Notes under the pieces: model-generated | Databases searched by the model: none | What the model saw: only the letters and a program-made list of their open reading frames with translations | Told to the model about the DNA's origin: nothing | Part shown: in pieces, positions 34,336-43,833 of the stretch | How the letters are laid out: each line of letters starts with the position of its first letter | How positions within the stretch are numbered: position 1 is the stretch's first letter | Translations under genes and position numbers: made by a program | NCBI RefSeq assembly: GCF_903994045.1 | Contig: NZ_CAJEWD010000009.1 | Location: 19,701-83,700, forward strand | DNA length: 64,000 nucleotides | Origin: Jeotgalicoccus meleagridis | GTDB taxonomy: Bacteria; Bacillota; Bacilli; Staphylococcales; Salinicoccaceae | Reading direction: 5' to 3'

Positions 34336-34428
34336 TTATTTTTTTGGTTTAACTGATATAAAAATACTGATTCCAATTATAAGAAAAATGATAAAAGCGA
34401 GACCAATGCCACTTAATATGTCGATCAA
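34336..34428 (-). CDS. Possible 30-residue membrane microprotein
   Basis: TTG 34428, 8 bases after AAGGAG, opens a frame for a 30-residue peptide that is a single hydrophobic helix (DILSGIGLAFIIFLIIGISI) ending in KPKK. It sits just upstream of the merR promoter on the same strand. No homology can be claimed. The ribosome site and helix are the only support. Confidence 0.4.
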   Translation of the reverse strand: MIDILSGIGLAFIIFLIIGISIFISVKPKK

Positions 34429-34529
34429 AATATTCGCTCCTTGTCTTGTTTTTGTTTCTTATTGTTTTTTATCTTTTATATTTAATGATAAAATTATAGT
34501 AATACATTAGTTAAGGGAAGTCGAAGTAG

Positions 34530-34997
34530 ATGGATCCATTATTGGTATGGTTAAATATTTTAGTGTTAACAGTGGTCTTTATTGCCATTATTGTTACTTT
34601 GTTAATGATATCTGCAAGAAGGCGATCAGAAATTATGACAACTCAGCCTTTGTTGATGATCGATAAGGTTCAATGGGAAGAAGATAACCGTGGTAAATAT
34701 ATGATGTTTCGTATCGAGAATAAAAAAAATAACCCATTTCATATTGAAAGAGTGTATGTGAAAGGTTATGATTTTACGATTAAATATCATTATATTAAAG
34801 AAGAAGATGAAAATGATGTTGTCTTATTGAAGCTCTACATGCAGCCAGATCAAACGATGAATTCTCGGATTAGAATTAATTATCGAGACTTTAATAATAA
34901 ACCACATACGGTAATGTCAGTGCGCCTTGATATGGAAGGTGGAGAGTTGACTTATGAAGCAGAAGGTACTAAATTTATTTTGACAAAATCATCATAA
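34530..34997 (+). CDS. Membrane-anchored protein of unknown function
   Basis: Protein of 155 residues with one N-terminal transmembrane helix (about 7-28) and a soluble beta-rich domain (LLMIDKVQWEEDNRGKYMMF, NPFHIERVYVKGYDFTIKYH, RIRINYRDFNNKPHTVMSVR). I do not recognise the family. The fold of alternating strands suggests an immunoglobulin-like domain. It is monocistronic and ends at a strong bidirectional terminator. Confidence 0.7.
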   Translation: MDPLLVWLNILVLTVVFIAIIVTLLMISARRRSEIMTTQPLLMIDKVQWEEDNRGKYMMFRIENKKNNPFHIERVYVKGYDFTIKYHYIKEEDENDVVLLKLYMQPDQTMNSRIRINYRDFNNKPHTVMSVRLDMEGGELTYEAEGTKFILTKSS

Positions 34998-35000
34998 ATC

Positions 35001-35038
35001 AAAAAAGTAGACAGAGGATATTCTCTGTCTACTTTTTT
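35001..35038. terminator. Bidirectional terminator
   Basis: AAAAAAGTAGACAGAG and CTCTGTCTACTTTTTT pair exactly around GATATT. Confidence 0.92.
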
Positions 35039-35635
35039 CTATTCTTCAGAATCTTCTTCTGTACTTGATTCACTTTCGACATTAGAGAAGTCTAGATCAA
35101 GTGTTTCATCTAATGGTTCAACTTCTTCCATCGGATTTTCTCGAGCCTGTAGGTGAGTTTCAGTCTCTGGATCTAAAGGTCCATAGACAACTACTGCAGT
35201 AGCTGATTCACCAGCTTCAACTAATTCATCCGCAGCTTTTTTACCTTCATCGTAATCACTGCCATCTTCAAGATCTGCTGTTAGGTTATCTGTTGGTGCA
35301 TCACCAGCGTCACTGACTTGTCTAACTGCTAGATCTAGACTAAAGGCTTCGCTAGGTGTAGCAGCTGAATCTGAAGTGTTCTCAAAATCAAATTCAACTA
35401 AAACGGCAGGTACTGTAGTGTCATTGCCTTCTTCATCAACTGAAGGGACTTCAACTACAGTGAAATTGTTAAACGTGTAATCTCCACTTAATCCACTATA
35501 TGATAAACTGCTCTCAGTTGTTTCTTCTGTGTCTTCGTTTGATGCACTAGAATCCTCGCTTTGGCTTTCTCCACAAGCTGCTAAAAGAAGTGTTAATGCA
35601 AGTCCTCCAAGTAGTAGTGGTCTTTTAAAGTCCAT
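35039..35635 (-). CDS. DUF5067-like lipoprotein
   Basis: Exported lipoprotein of 198 residues. The signal ends in the lipobox LLAAC (Cys21). A Ser/Glu/Asp-rich linker (22-45) is followed by a beta-sandwich domain (DYTFNNFTVVEVPSVDEEGN, VPAVLVEFDFENTSDSAATP, ESATAVVVYGPLD) resembling DUF5067/DUF4352 surface lipoproteins of Firmicutes, and the C-terminus is acidic. It lies downstream of menA with no clear terminator in between. The function is unknown. Confidence 0.8.
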   Translation of the reverse strand: MDFKRPLLLGGLALTLLLAACGESQSEDSSASNEDTEETTESSLSYSGLSGDYTFNNFTVVEVPSVDEEGNDTTVPAVLVEFDFENTSDSAATPSEAFSLDLAVRQVSDAGDAPTDNLTADLEDGSDYDEGKKAADELVEAGESATAVVVYGPLDPETETHLQARENPMEEVEPLDETLDLDFSNVESESSTEEDSEE

Positions 35636-35713
35636 TACAAATCCCCCTATAATTTGTTTGAATACACAATTAATTATATAGAAGATTTGAAAAAATACAA
35701 TTTTGTAATGAAA

Positions 35714-36631
35714 TTATATTCCAGTTAAACCGTAAATAATCAAGCCGATTGTTAGTAATAGACCCATGATAGTATTTAATTTCCCCATTGAAGCCATGGC
35801 AGGAATCAACTCTACTGGCGTATCACCTTTTTTCATCAATAGTATCGTTTTAAGTGCTAAAGGTGCAGATAATAAGGGAATGAGTAAGAAAACAGATCCC
35901 ATACTATTGAAAAATGCCATGTAGATTAAAAAGAGATAAGCAAATAACAAGAGCCCTGCAGCTGTGGCAATCGCTAAAGGTTTGCCGACTAAGATAACAT
36001 AAGTTTTACGACCACTTACCTTGTCTTTTTTACGGTCTCGAATATTGTTTGCCATATTCAACAGACCGATTGTAATCGCTGGTGGAATAGACATCAGTAA
36101 AGGAAAGGTTTGTAAGTTACCTGTATGGATGTAAAAAGTAATCATGATAATTACTGTGCCCATAAAGAAACCAGCAAAAATTTCTCCAAATGGGGTCCAA
36201 GAAATCGGAACTGGTCCACCTGTGTAGAGATAACCGACAGCCATTGATACTGCACCAACTACTAAAATCCAAAAGGATGAATTAAAAGTGATAATCAATC
36301 CAAGCACTGCTGCGATTCCGTAAAAGGTAAGGGCAATACTGAGCACTAATTTAGGACTCATTCCATTTCTCACAATAGCACCTGCAATACCTACGGATTC
36401 GTGTGAGTCTAAGCCGCGCTTATAATCGTAGTACTCATTAAACATGTTGGTGGCTGATTGAATGAGTAGAGTAGCGATTAACATTAGGAAAAACATTCCC
36501 CATCTGATGTCAGAAAAAAGCATGACACTGGCAGTCCCAATAAATACTGGAACAAAGCTTGCTGTTAATGTATGAGGACGGGTCAGCATAATATATTTCT
36601 TGATACCCGTATGTACTTTTGCTTCTTGCAT
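35714..36631 (-). CDS. menA: 1,4-dihydroxy-2-naphthoate polyprenyltransferase
   Basis: Integral membrane prenyltransferase (305 residues, about eight helices) joining the isoprenoid tail to DHNA in menaquinone synthesis. The two aspartate-rich motifs are NMFNEYYDYKRGLDS (about 66-80) and NMANNIRDRKKDKVSG (about 192-207). Ribosome site AAAGGAG. It is transcribed divergently from menF, as in staphylococci. Confidence 0.94.
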   Translation of the reverse strand: MQEAKVHTGIKKYIMLTRPHTLTASFVPVFIGTASVMLFSDIRWGMFFLMLIATLLIQSATNMFNEYYDYKRGLDSHESVGIAGAIVRNGMSPKLVLSIALTFYGIAAVLGLIITFNSSFWILVVGAVSMAVGYLYTGGPVPISWTPFGEIFAGFFMGTVIIMITFYIHTGNLQTFPLLMSIPPAITIGLLNMANNIRDRKKDKVSGRKTYVILVGKPLAIATAAGLLLFAYLFLIYMAFFNSMGSVFLLIPLLSAPLALKTILLMKKGDTPVELIPAMASMGKLNTIMGLLLTIGLIIYGLTGI

Positions 36632-36747
36632 GATAAACTCCTTTTAAAGATGATGTGACTAATTTTATCATATTTAATTGTTGTCGATACACACAGTAGA
36701 GAAAAAATGATAAAATGTAGTTAATTATGATGAAAGTAGTGTGACTC

Positions 36748-38142
36748 ATGAGCTTAGAATCTTCTCGATATTTTATAGAGCATATCAATTTAGATGTAGA
36801 TAAAGAGTATATTACTTTACACCTGCCTATAGATGAATATCAAATTGATGAAGAGAAAATATTTACTTATTTCAAAGAATCCAAAGGCTCACGCTATTGG
36901 TTCAAGTCTAAAGATAATACATATAATGTGATTGGGATTAACTATATAGACAGTATATGGAGAGATCGTTTCGTTCCTAAGGCAGTTGAGGATAGTAAAG
37001 CGGCTTTATTTAATAAAATTCAACAAGAGGCTTTAAGTAAAAATTTGAAGTCTAAGTTGAGTTTATTTGGTGGAACCCTTTTTGATGATAAATCATCAAC
37101 GGATGAGTGGAATGATTTTAAAATGGTTGAATTCCATTTACCAGAGTGGCAGTTTGATTTAAAAAATCAAGAATTGTTCTTAACGAGACCGATTAAAGGG
37201 TTAGTACTGGAAGAGTTAATAGAAGAAATTTCTGGTGTATTAGCTGAGATTGAAACTGAAGAGCTCTACGAAAGAGACAAACCAGTCGTTAAATCCAAAC
37301 GTGATATCTTTCCTAATGAATGGAAAAAGTTGGTTCAAGAAGCAGTAGAAAATTTAGATCAAGATTTCAAAAAAGTTGTTTTAGCTAGACAAAAATTAAT
37401 TTTGTTTGAATCAAGAGCAAAACGCTTGTATTTAATCCGCAGATTAAAAGATGAAATGGATACTTACACAATCTACTATGAAAAAGGCAATTCGACCTTT
37501 GTGTCGAAAACACCAGAAAAATTGTTTTCAATCAAAGATAGTGAGTTAACAACCAATGCTATTGCAGGATCTATACAAAGACTAGATGATCAAGTGCAAA
37601 ATGAAGCGCATAAGGATTTTCTTTTAAATGATGACAAGAATCTGTTTGAGCATAAGGTTGTTAGGGATTCTATCATTAGTGATATTGCGCCATTTTCACA
37701 AGGTTTAAATTATAAAAAGATACCGCAGCTATTAGAAAATCGCTATATTTATCACTTATATACACCAATTCAAGCCATGCTGAAAGAAGATGCTGATGAA
37801 TTTTCTATACTCAAACAGATTCATCCGACACCAGCAGTTGGTGGACTTCCAAAAGAAAAAGCGAGTGAATATATTAAAGAACGTGAGTATGGCACTAGAG
37901 GGCTATATGCTGCACCTTTAGGTATTATTCACGAAGATATTGAATGTGAATTTGCTGTTGGTCTAAGGTCTATGTTAATCGCTGCTAAAAGTGCGACTTT
38001 ATTTGCAGGTTGTGGCATAGTCAAAGGTTCAGACCCAGAAGAAGAATTTATGGAAACAGAGGTAAAATTCACACCGATGTTAAACGTCCTGGAGGCGACT
38101 ACAAATGAGTTATACAAGAGCTCTGACAGCTCAGACATTTAG
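36748..38142 (+). CDS. menF: Isochorismate synthase
   Basis: Converts chorismate to isochorismate, the first committed step to menaquinone. The 464 residues end in a chorismate-binding domain with QIHPTPAVGGLPKEKA, EREYGTRGLYAAPLG and LFAGCGIVKGSDPEEEF. The N-terminal 180 residues are more variable. The first gene of menF-menD-menH-menB; its last 38 bases overlap menD. The ribosome site is weak (GTAGTGTG). Confidence 0.93.
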   Translation: MSLESSRYFIEHINLDVDKEYITLHLPIDEYQIDEEKIFTYFKESKGSRYWFKSKDNTYNVIGINYIDSIWRDRFVPKAVEDSKAALFNKIQQEALSKNLKSKLSLFGGTLFDDKSSTDEWNDFKMVEFHLPEWQFDLKNQELFLTRPIKGLVLEELIEEISGVLAEIETEELYERDKPVVKSKRDIFPNEWKKLVQEAVENLDQDFKKVVLARQKLILFESRAKRLYLIRRLKDEMDTYTIYYEKGNSTFVSKTPEKLFSIKDSELTTNAIAGSIQRLDDQVQNEAHKDFLLNDDKNLFEHKVVRDSIISDIAPFSQGLNYKKIPQLLENRYIYHLYTPIQAMLKEDADEFSILKQIHPTPAVGGLPKEKASEYIKEREYGTRGLYAAPLGIIHEDIECEFAVGLRSMLIAAKSATLFAGCGIVKGSDPEEEFMETEVKFTPMLNVLEATTNELYKSSDSSDI

Positions 38143-39772
38143 TCTGATTGATACATTACATGCTTACGGCATGAAGGAATTGGTGATTAGTCCTGGTTCT
38201 CGTTCAACGCCGCTTGCAATTGCAGCAGAGTTACATGAAGGCATTAAAACATATATTCATCCAGATGAAAGAGGGGCAGGGTATTTTGCAATTGGCCTGT
38301 CAAAAAAATCTCGTCAAGCTGTTGGAATTTTATGTACGTCAGGAACCGCAGCTGCCAATTACACACCAGCAGTCAGTGAAGCGGGACTCAGTCATATTCC
38401 TTTAATTGTACTGACTTCTGACCGCCCACAAGAACTTAAAAATGTTGGTGCTCCTCAAGCAATTGAACAAAATGGTATGTTTCGAAACTTCGTGCGTTAT
38501 CAAACTGAACTGCCTATAGCGGATGAACATGAGAGTGCGATATCACTTATCGACGATAAAGTGATGCAAGCAAGTCAATTTTTCACTGGCATTAATTTAG
38601 GTCCAGTACACTTTAATATTCCAATTAGAGAACCTATCATGCCGGACGTTGATGCTGTGGACTTATTTAATAGAGAAGAGAAGAATATAGAACCACCCTT
38701 GGTCATTCCTAGAAATATAGAGCGATTACAAGGGCAAGGTTTAGTTATTATTGGTGAAACAGCTGAGGATTTAAGCGACTTAACAGAACTCTTAAGTCAC
38801 GACAACTTAACGGTTATTTGTGATCCGAGACAAAATATTAGAACTAAGCTCAAGGGTAGCATCGTTAATCACGACCTGATATTTTCTAGTCTAGAAGAGT
38901 CTCAAGAAGAATATATTGATACACAGGCAGATTTTATTATTAGAATTGGTGAACCAGTAACCTCTAAATTAACCAATGGATTTTTAAAGAAAACTAAACT
39001 TCCACAAATACTAATTTCTGAATTCCAAGATATTAAACCTTTTCCTAAGACACCGGATCAGGTTTATACAGGTACAATTACTGAAATCTTAAGTAAATTG
39101 GTAGAGACGTCGAACGAAAACTCCTTAAAATCTTGGTTTACAAGTCTGTCTAATAAAATAGCAGCATACATCGATCATAATATTGACTCTTTTAAAGATG
39201 AAGGTCGGCATGTCTATGAGATTATTCATAATACTCATGAAGACAGAACTTTCTTCTTATCGTCGAGCATGCCGATTAGAGACTTTGAACGTTATGATAC
39301 GAGGGTAGAGCACGATGTCTTCGCTAACCGTGGTGCAAACGGTATAGACGGTGTAGTTTCAAGTGCTTTAGGACTAGCAACTTCGAACCCAGTCACTATG
39401 TTAATCGGTGATGTATCGATGAACCATGATTTGAATAGCTTACTTTTAGCTAAGCTAGAAAATATAGATTTTACAATCATTGTTTTTAATAACAATGGAG
39501 GTAATATCTTTTCATATCTTCCACAGTATGCTCATAAACCGCATTTTGAACGCCTGTTTGGCACACCTTTAGATTTAAATTTTGAACACGCCGCGCGTCT
39601 TTATGATTATAACTATGTCCGTTTGGATTCAGTCGACCAAGTACAAGAAAAGATGCTCAATGCTAAGGGACGCAATATGATTGAAATTATGACAGACAGA
39701 GAACATAACTTAGAGAGTCATAACCAATTAAAAGCGGAACTAAAAAAAGTGGTACAGAACTTTGGAGCTTAA
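38105..39772 (+). CDS. menD: SEPHCHC synthase
   Basis: Thiamine-diphosphate enzyme joining 2-oxoglutarate to isochorismate. The 555 residues show VISPGSRSTPLAIAAELHEG, CTSGTAAANYTPAVSEA, the Mg-TPP loop GDVSMNHDLNSLLLAKLEN and FNNNGGNIFSYLPQ. Its ATG follows TGGAGG inside the end of menF (38-base overlap), so the two are coupled. It overlaps menH by 11 bases. Confidence 0.96.
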   Translation: MSYTRALTAQTFSLIDTLHAYGMKELVISPGSRSTPLAIAAELHEGIKTYIHPDERGAGYFAIGLSKKSRQAVGILCTSGTAAANYTPAVSEAGLSHIPLIVLTSDRPQELKNVGAPQAIEQNGMFRNFVRYQTELPIADEHESAISLIDDKVMQASQFFTGINLGPVHFNIPIREPIMPDVDAVDLFNREEKNIEPPLVIPRNIERLQGQGLVIIGETAEDLSDLTELLSHDNLTVICDPRQNIRTKLKGSIVNHDLIFSSLEESQEEYIDTQADFIIRIGEPVTSKLTNGFLKKTKLPQILISEFQDIKPFPKTPDQVYTGTITEILSKLVETSNENSLKSWFTSLSNKIAAYIDHNIDSFKDEGRHVYEIIHNTHEDRTFFLSSSMPIRDFERYDTRVEHDVFANRGANGIDGVVSSALGLATSNPVTMLIGDVSMNHDLNSLLLAKLENIDFTIIVFNNNGGNIFSYLPQYAHKPHFERLFGTPLDLNFEHAARLYDYNYVRLDSVDQVQEKMLNAKGRNMIEIMTDREHNLESHNQLKAELKKVVQNFGA

Positions 39773-40541
39773 TTACAAATTCATCGAAAATGGCCACAGT
39801 AAAACTTTAATGCTCTTACATGGTTTCTTACAATCACATAAAAGTATGTTAGCTATGGCAAAACACCTAAGTGATTTAAGAAATATTATCTTAGTTGACT
39901 TACCGGGATTTGGTGCGAGTAAAAGCGTCGGTCATGACTACAATATGAAAGATGTCACATATGGACTAAAGGATATTTTAGTTCAATTGGATATCGAGCG
40001 TGTTGATGTACTTGGATATTCAATGGGTGGTCGTACAGCCTTGGCTTTTTCACTTGAACACAAGGCCTGTGTCTCTGCGCTTTATTTAGAAAGTGCTTCT
40101 CCGGGACTAGAAGATAAAGATCAGAGAAATGAACGTTATAAAATAGATATAAAACGTCACGATAGTATGATTTCAGATTATCCAAGCTTTATTAAAGAAT
40201 GGGAAGACCTCCCGTTATTCAAAAGTCAAAAAGCACTAGATCCAGTCGCTTTTAAAAGACAGTCAGAAGAACGCTTGTCTCAAGATGCACATGAAGCTGC
40301 AGATAGTCTTTTAAAGTACGGTACATCCGTACAGCCATCTTATTGGTCAAGGCTAACTGAGCTTGATTTTCCAGTCTATATAATCGTTGGTGAGAAAGAT
40401 CAAAAATTTGTGGATATTGCTAGAAGTATGTCAGAAAGAATGAAAGGTGCTACACTGATAATAGTGGAATCTTGTGGGCACAACATTCACTTAGAAAATT
40501 TTAAACTGTTCATAGAACTAATACGTAAAAGGTTAAAATAG
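39762..40541 (+). CDS. menH: SHCHC synthase (alpha/beta hydrolase)
   Basis: Removes pyruvate from SEPHCHC. The 259 residues have the hydrolase core: [14 protein letters not shown] (oxyanion region), [10 protein letters not shown], nucleophile Ser in [11 protein letters not shown] (near 87) and catalytic His in [11 protein letters not shown] (near 245). The only suitable start is TTG 39762 within the end of menD, without a strong ribosome site, implying coupled translation. Confidence 0.92.
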   Translation: MELNYKFIENGHSKTLMLLHGFLQSHKSMLAMAKHLSDLRNIILVDLPGFGASKSVGHDYNMKDVTYGLKDILVQLDIERVDVLGYSMGGRTALAFSLEHKACVSALYLESASPGLEDKDQRNERYKIDIKRHDSMISDYPSFIKEWEDLPLFKSQKALDPVAFKRQSEERLSQDAHEAADSLLKYGTSVQPSYWSRLTELDFPVYIIVGEKDQKFVDIARSMSERMKGATLIIVESCGHNIHLENFKLFIELIRKRLK

Positions 40542-40552
40542 GAGGAAATATT

Positions 40553-41371
40553 ATGACTAGAGTTTGGGAAACAATTAAAGAATATAGTGAAATTAAATAT
40601 GAATATTATGAGGGTATCGGGAAAGTAACAATTAACCGACCTGAAGTACATAACGCTTTTACACCAGATACTGTTGCACAAATGATTGATGCATTTACTC
40701 GTGCACGTGATGATCAAAGAATTTCTGTAATCATCCTTACTGGTGAAGGGGACAAAGCTTTCTGTTCTGGTGGAGATCAGAAGAAACGTGGACACGGCGG
40801 TTACGTTGGTACTGACGAAGTACCTCGCTTAAACGTACTCGACTTACAGCGCTTAATTCGCATCATTCCTAAGCCAGTTATTGCAATGGTTGCAGGTTGG
40901 TCAATCGGTGGAGGAAACGTACTTCAAGTTGTATGTGACCTCACTATTGCTGCAGATAATGCAAGATTCGGACAGACTGGTCCTAAAGTAGGCTCCTTTG
41001 ATGCTGGATATGGTTCTGGCTATTTAGCACGTATTGTTGGACACAAAAAGGCTCGTGAAATCTGGTACTTATGCCGTCAATATGACGCACAAGAAGCATT
41101 AGATATGGGACTTGTAAACACTGTCGTTCCTCTAGAACGCCTAGAAGATGAAACTGTTGAATGGTGTCAGGATATTATGAAACATTCTCCAACAGCACTT
41201 CGTTTCTTAAAAGCAGCCATGAACGCAGATACAGATGGTTTAGCTGGCTTACAACAATTTGCTGGAGATGCAACGCTGTTATACTACACAACTGATGAAG
41301 CGAAAGAAGGACGCGATGCCTTTAAAGAAAAACGTGATCCGGACTTCGATCAGTTTCCTAAATTCCCATAA
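40553..41371 (+). CDS. menB: 1,4-dihydroxy-2-naphthoyl-CoA synthase
   Basis: Crotonase-fold enzyme closing the naphthoate ring. The 272 residues include [38 protein letters not shown] and [20 protein letters not shown], the MenB active-site loop. AGGAGG lies 7 bases before the ATG, the best ribosome site in the operon. A modest terminator separates it from menE. Confidence 0.97.
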   Translation: MTRVWETIKEYSEIKYEYYEGIGKVTINRPEVHNAFTPDTVAQMIDAFTRARDDQRISVIILTGEGDKAFCSGGDQKKRGHGGYVGTDEVPRLNVLDLQRLIRIIPKPVIAMVAGWSIGGGNVLQVVCDLTIAADNARFGQTGPKVGSFDAGYGSGYLARIVGHKKAREIWYLCRQYDAQEALDMGLVNTVVPLERLEDETVEWCQDIMKHSPTALRFLKAAMNADTDGLAGLQQFAGDATLLYYTTDEAKEGRDAFKEKRDPDFDQFPKFP

Positions 41372-41389
41372 ACTTTATAGTAATAACAC

Positions 41390-41416
41390 AACACCCGTCT
41401 TTGATGGGTGTTTTTG
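41390..41416 (+). terminator. Weak terminator between menB and menE
   Basis: ACACCC and GGGTGT pair across a 9-base loop, followed by TTTT; the menE ribosome site GAGGTG begins at once, so read-through is likely. Confidence 0.6.
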
Positions 41417-41429
41417 AGGTGATTAAAAA

Positions 41430-42806
41430 ATGAATTATAAATGGTTGGAGAATGCAGCAATAGAACAACCAGAAAATATTGCACTGAAATTTCAGGACGA
41501 AAGCTTAAATTATCGTCAACTTTATATGAAAGCACATGAGCTCGCAACTCACCTTCAAGCATTAAAAGTAAAAAGAGTTGGTTTATATATTGATAACTCC
41601 TTAGACGCTTCAATATTAATTCATGCTTTAATGTTGTCAGGAACAGAAATGGTGATGCTAAATACCAGGCTCACTGTTCATGAATTGAAATTACAATTAG
41701 AAGAAGTCTCAGTTTCTACAGTTCTGTCAACAATTCACTTAGATATTCCTGAATTTAAAGTTTTAAGTTTTGAAGAAATTTATGATCTGCCAGCTGAAAC
41801 CTTTATGCTGAATGATCCAGCAGCTAACGATATTTTATCAATTATGTTTACCTCAGGAACAACAGGACGTGCAAAAGCTGTTGGGCAAACATATAGTAAT
41901 CATTATGCTTCCCATATCAACTGTCAGAAGTTTTTAAATTACAAAGAAGATAGCGTATGGATGATGGTGAATCCAATTTTCCATATTTCAGGATTATCTA
42001 TTTTATTTAGAAGTGTGATTTCAATGTCTACTATGGTCATCATGAATAAATTTAAGACAGACTTAGCTTGGCAAACACTTGAGCATGAAAAAGTGACACA
42101 CACATCCATGGTACCGGTTATGCTAAACCGCCTAGTAAAAGAAGAAGGTACACATTTCCTTCAAGCTTTGCTTATGGGTGGTGCGAATACGACACCTAAA
42201 CTTTTACAAAAAGCCAAGGATAAAGGACTTCCGGTCTATAACTCATTTGGCATGACGGAAACTTGCTCACAAATTGTCCAGCTATCATATGATGATCCTA
42301 AAATTTTTTCTGGAGCAGTAGGAAATATTCATGACACGATGACAGAAATCACAATTGATGAAACGACGGATGAAATGTTACTAAGTGGGGATAGTGTAGT
42401 TCAATCTTATCTTAATGCAGATATTGAACTAAAGGGTGGTTTTTTCAATACCGGTGATATTATTCAAATTGATGAAGATGGTTATATCTATGTCTTAGAT
42501 AGACGGAATGATTTAATCATTAGTGGTGGTGAGAATATTTATCCTAAAGAGATTGAAGATGTCGTCTATCAATTGGATGGTGTTAACCGCTGCGTTGTAA
42601 TTAAAAAAGAAGATGATGAATGGGGTTATGTGCCTATTTTATTACTAGAAGATGATATTGACCAGACAACTTTACTCAATCACCTGTATAAACACTTAGC
42701 AAAATACAAGATTCCTAGAGAAATCTATGTCATTGATGAAATAAAAACAACATCTACTGGTAAAATATCTAGAACAATTAATAGGAATATGTTTTTAAAT
42801 CTCTAA
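41430..42806 (+). CDS. menE: o-succinylbenzoate-CoA ligase
   Basis: Adenylate-forming ligase that activates o-succinylbenzoate. The 458 residues contain the P-loop MFTSGTTGRAKAVGQTYSNH, YNSFGMTETCSQ, FNTGDIIQIDEDGYIYVLDR and the C-terminal lysine motif STGKISR. In many staphylococci menC (o-succinylbenzoate synthase) follows directly; here the next gene is yidD on the opposite strand, and menC is absent from the window. Confidence 0.94.
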   Translation: MNYKWLENAAIEQPENIALKFQDESLNYRQLYMKAHELATHLQALKVKRVGLYIDNSLDASILIHALMLSGTEMVMLNTRLTVHELKLQLEEVSVSTVLSTIHLDIPEFKVLSFEEIYDLPAETFMLNDPAANDILSIMFTSGTTGRAKAVGQTYSNHYASHINCQKFLNYKEDSVWMMVNPIFHISGLSILFRSVISMSTMVIMNKFKTDLAWQTLEHEKVTHTSMVPVMLNRLVKEEGTHFLQALLMGGANTTPKLLQKAKDKGLPVYNSFGMTETCSQIVQLSYDDPKIFSGAVGNIHDTMTEITIDETTDEMLLSGDSVVQSYLNADIELKGGFFNTGDIIQIDEDGYIYVLDRRNDLIISGGENIYPKEIEDVVYQLDGVNRCVVIKKEDDEWGYVPILLLEDDIDQTTLLNHLYKHLAKYKIPREIYVIDEIKTTSTGKISRTINRNMFLNL

Positions 42807-42832
42807 TAACAGGTATGGAAAGATAATATGTC

Positions 42833-43066
42833 TTAATGTCTATGCTTCTTTTTGTTTACAGGTACAGGATCGAATCCACCTTCATGAAAAGGATGACATT
42901 TTAAAATGCGTCGACTTGCTAAATATGATCCTTTAATGGCACCATGTTCTTCAATTGCATCTAGAGCATAATTTGAACACGTTGGATAAAAACGGCAGGT
43001 TGGCGGTGACATTGGAGATATATTTTTTTGATAGAATTGGACCGCTTTAATTAATAATTTTTTCAT
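42833..43066 (-). CDS. yidD: Membrane protein insertion efficiency factor YidD
   Basis: Small membrane-associated protein of 77 residues assisting YidC-dependent insertion. The family signature is complete: [19 protein letters not shown] and [19 protein letters not shown], with three conserved cysteines. A lysine-rich amphipathic N-terminus and a basic C-terminus (NKKKHRH). Ribosome site AAGGTGA. Converges with menE. Confidence 0.96.
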   Translation of the reverse strand: MKKLLIKAVQFYQKNISPMSPPTCRFYPTCSNYALDAIEEHGAIKGSYLASRRILKCHPFHEGGFDPVPVNKKKHRH

Positions 43067-43138
43067 GCAATCACCTTTTAAGTCAAGATAGACTAATTGT
43101 AATCCGATAAGACTAAGAGTGCAAGGGGAGGGATTATT

Positions 43139-43597
43139 ATGAAGACATTTACTGACTTCATGGGAAGAAAAGTGACTTTAGAAAATGGTTATGTTGATAA
43201 TACACAACACGTTCTCATAATACCTAAATTTCAGGGACAGTTTTTGTTGACCAATCATAAAAAAAGAGGGTTAGAATTTCCAGGCGGTAAAGTTGAAGCG
43301 GGGGAAGCTTTAGTCGAAGCAGCTCAGAGAGAGTTATACGAAGAAACAGGTGGCTTAGTGGCTAATTTACATTTTGTCGGCACTTACACTGTTCATGATA
43401 AAGATGAGCCGTTCTCAAAAGCAGTATTTTGCTGTAACCTTGATAGGTTAGATCAACTACAGGATTATAAAGAAACCTCAGGACCTAAACTAGTAAATAA
43501 TATTGAAGAGATAGATGACAAAGATAAAAGTGAATTATTAAAAGATGAGTGTATTGTTCATTTATATGAAGAAGTTAGAGAAAATGGATGTCAGTAA
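43139..43597 (+). CDS. ytkD: Nudix hydrolase (YtkD-like)
   Basis: Nucleoside-triphosphate diphosphatase of 152 residues. The Nudix box is [20 protein letters not shown] followed by ETGG (about 49-72). Similarity in length and in the N-terminal [14 protein letters not shown] favours YtkD, an antimutator acting on oxidised purine triphosphates, and its placement by pckA/metK agrees with that. Ribosome site GGGGAGGG. Substrate not proven. Confidence 0.8.
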   Translation: MKTFTDFMGRKVTLENGYVDNTQHVLIIPKFQGQFLLTNHKKRGLEFPGGKVEAGEALVEAAQRELYEETGGLVANLHFVGTYTVHDKDEPFSKAVFCCNLDRLDQLQDYKETSGPKLVNNIEEIDDKDKSELLKDECIVHLYEEVRENGCQ

Positions 43598-43602
43598 ATA
43601 AG

Positions 43603-43737
43603 AGAGTTTGAGATATAAGCTCAAGCTCTAGATCGAAAAACGATAAAATTCCATTGGATATGCTAAAAGTGATGTTGAATGGAAAATATGAGCTGAAAAT
43701 TCCATTGGATATGCCAAAAATGGTGTTGTATGGAAAA
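43603..43737. repeat. Structured intergenic region with a duplicated 42-base unit
   Basis: A hairpin (AGAGTTTGAG / CTCAAGCTCT, 43603-43629) is followed by two direct copies of a 42-base unit at 43645-43686 and 43696-43737, 38 of 42 positions identical. Each copy begins TTCCATTGGATATGC after AAAA and ends with the inverse complement ATGGAA, so each can fold. There is no ORF. Confidence 0.75.
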
Positions 43738-43784
43738 AAGAACCTGGAAAACTGTATCTTAGTTTTCCAGGTCATTTTTTATTT
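43733..43784. terminator. Bidirectional terminator between ytkD and pckA
   Basis: ACCTGGAAAAC and GTTTTCCAGGT pair exactly, with CATTTTTTATTT on the right and, on the other strand, TTCTTTTTT. A second hairpin (AAAGGCTTAGGAC / GTCCTAGCCTTT, 43785-43813) follows toward pckA. Confidence 0.88.
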
Positions 43785-43833
43785 AAAGGCTTAGGACTTA
43801 TGTCCTAGCCTTTCTTATTTCAAGTTATAACTA

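Noticed and set aside
43645..43737. Direct repeats considered as a small CRISPR array
   Set aside because: Only two copies, 9-base spacer, internal inverted ends and no cas genes.
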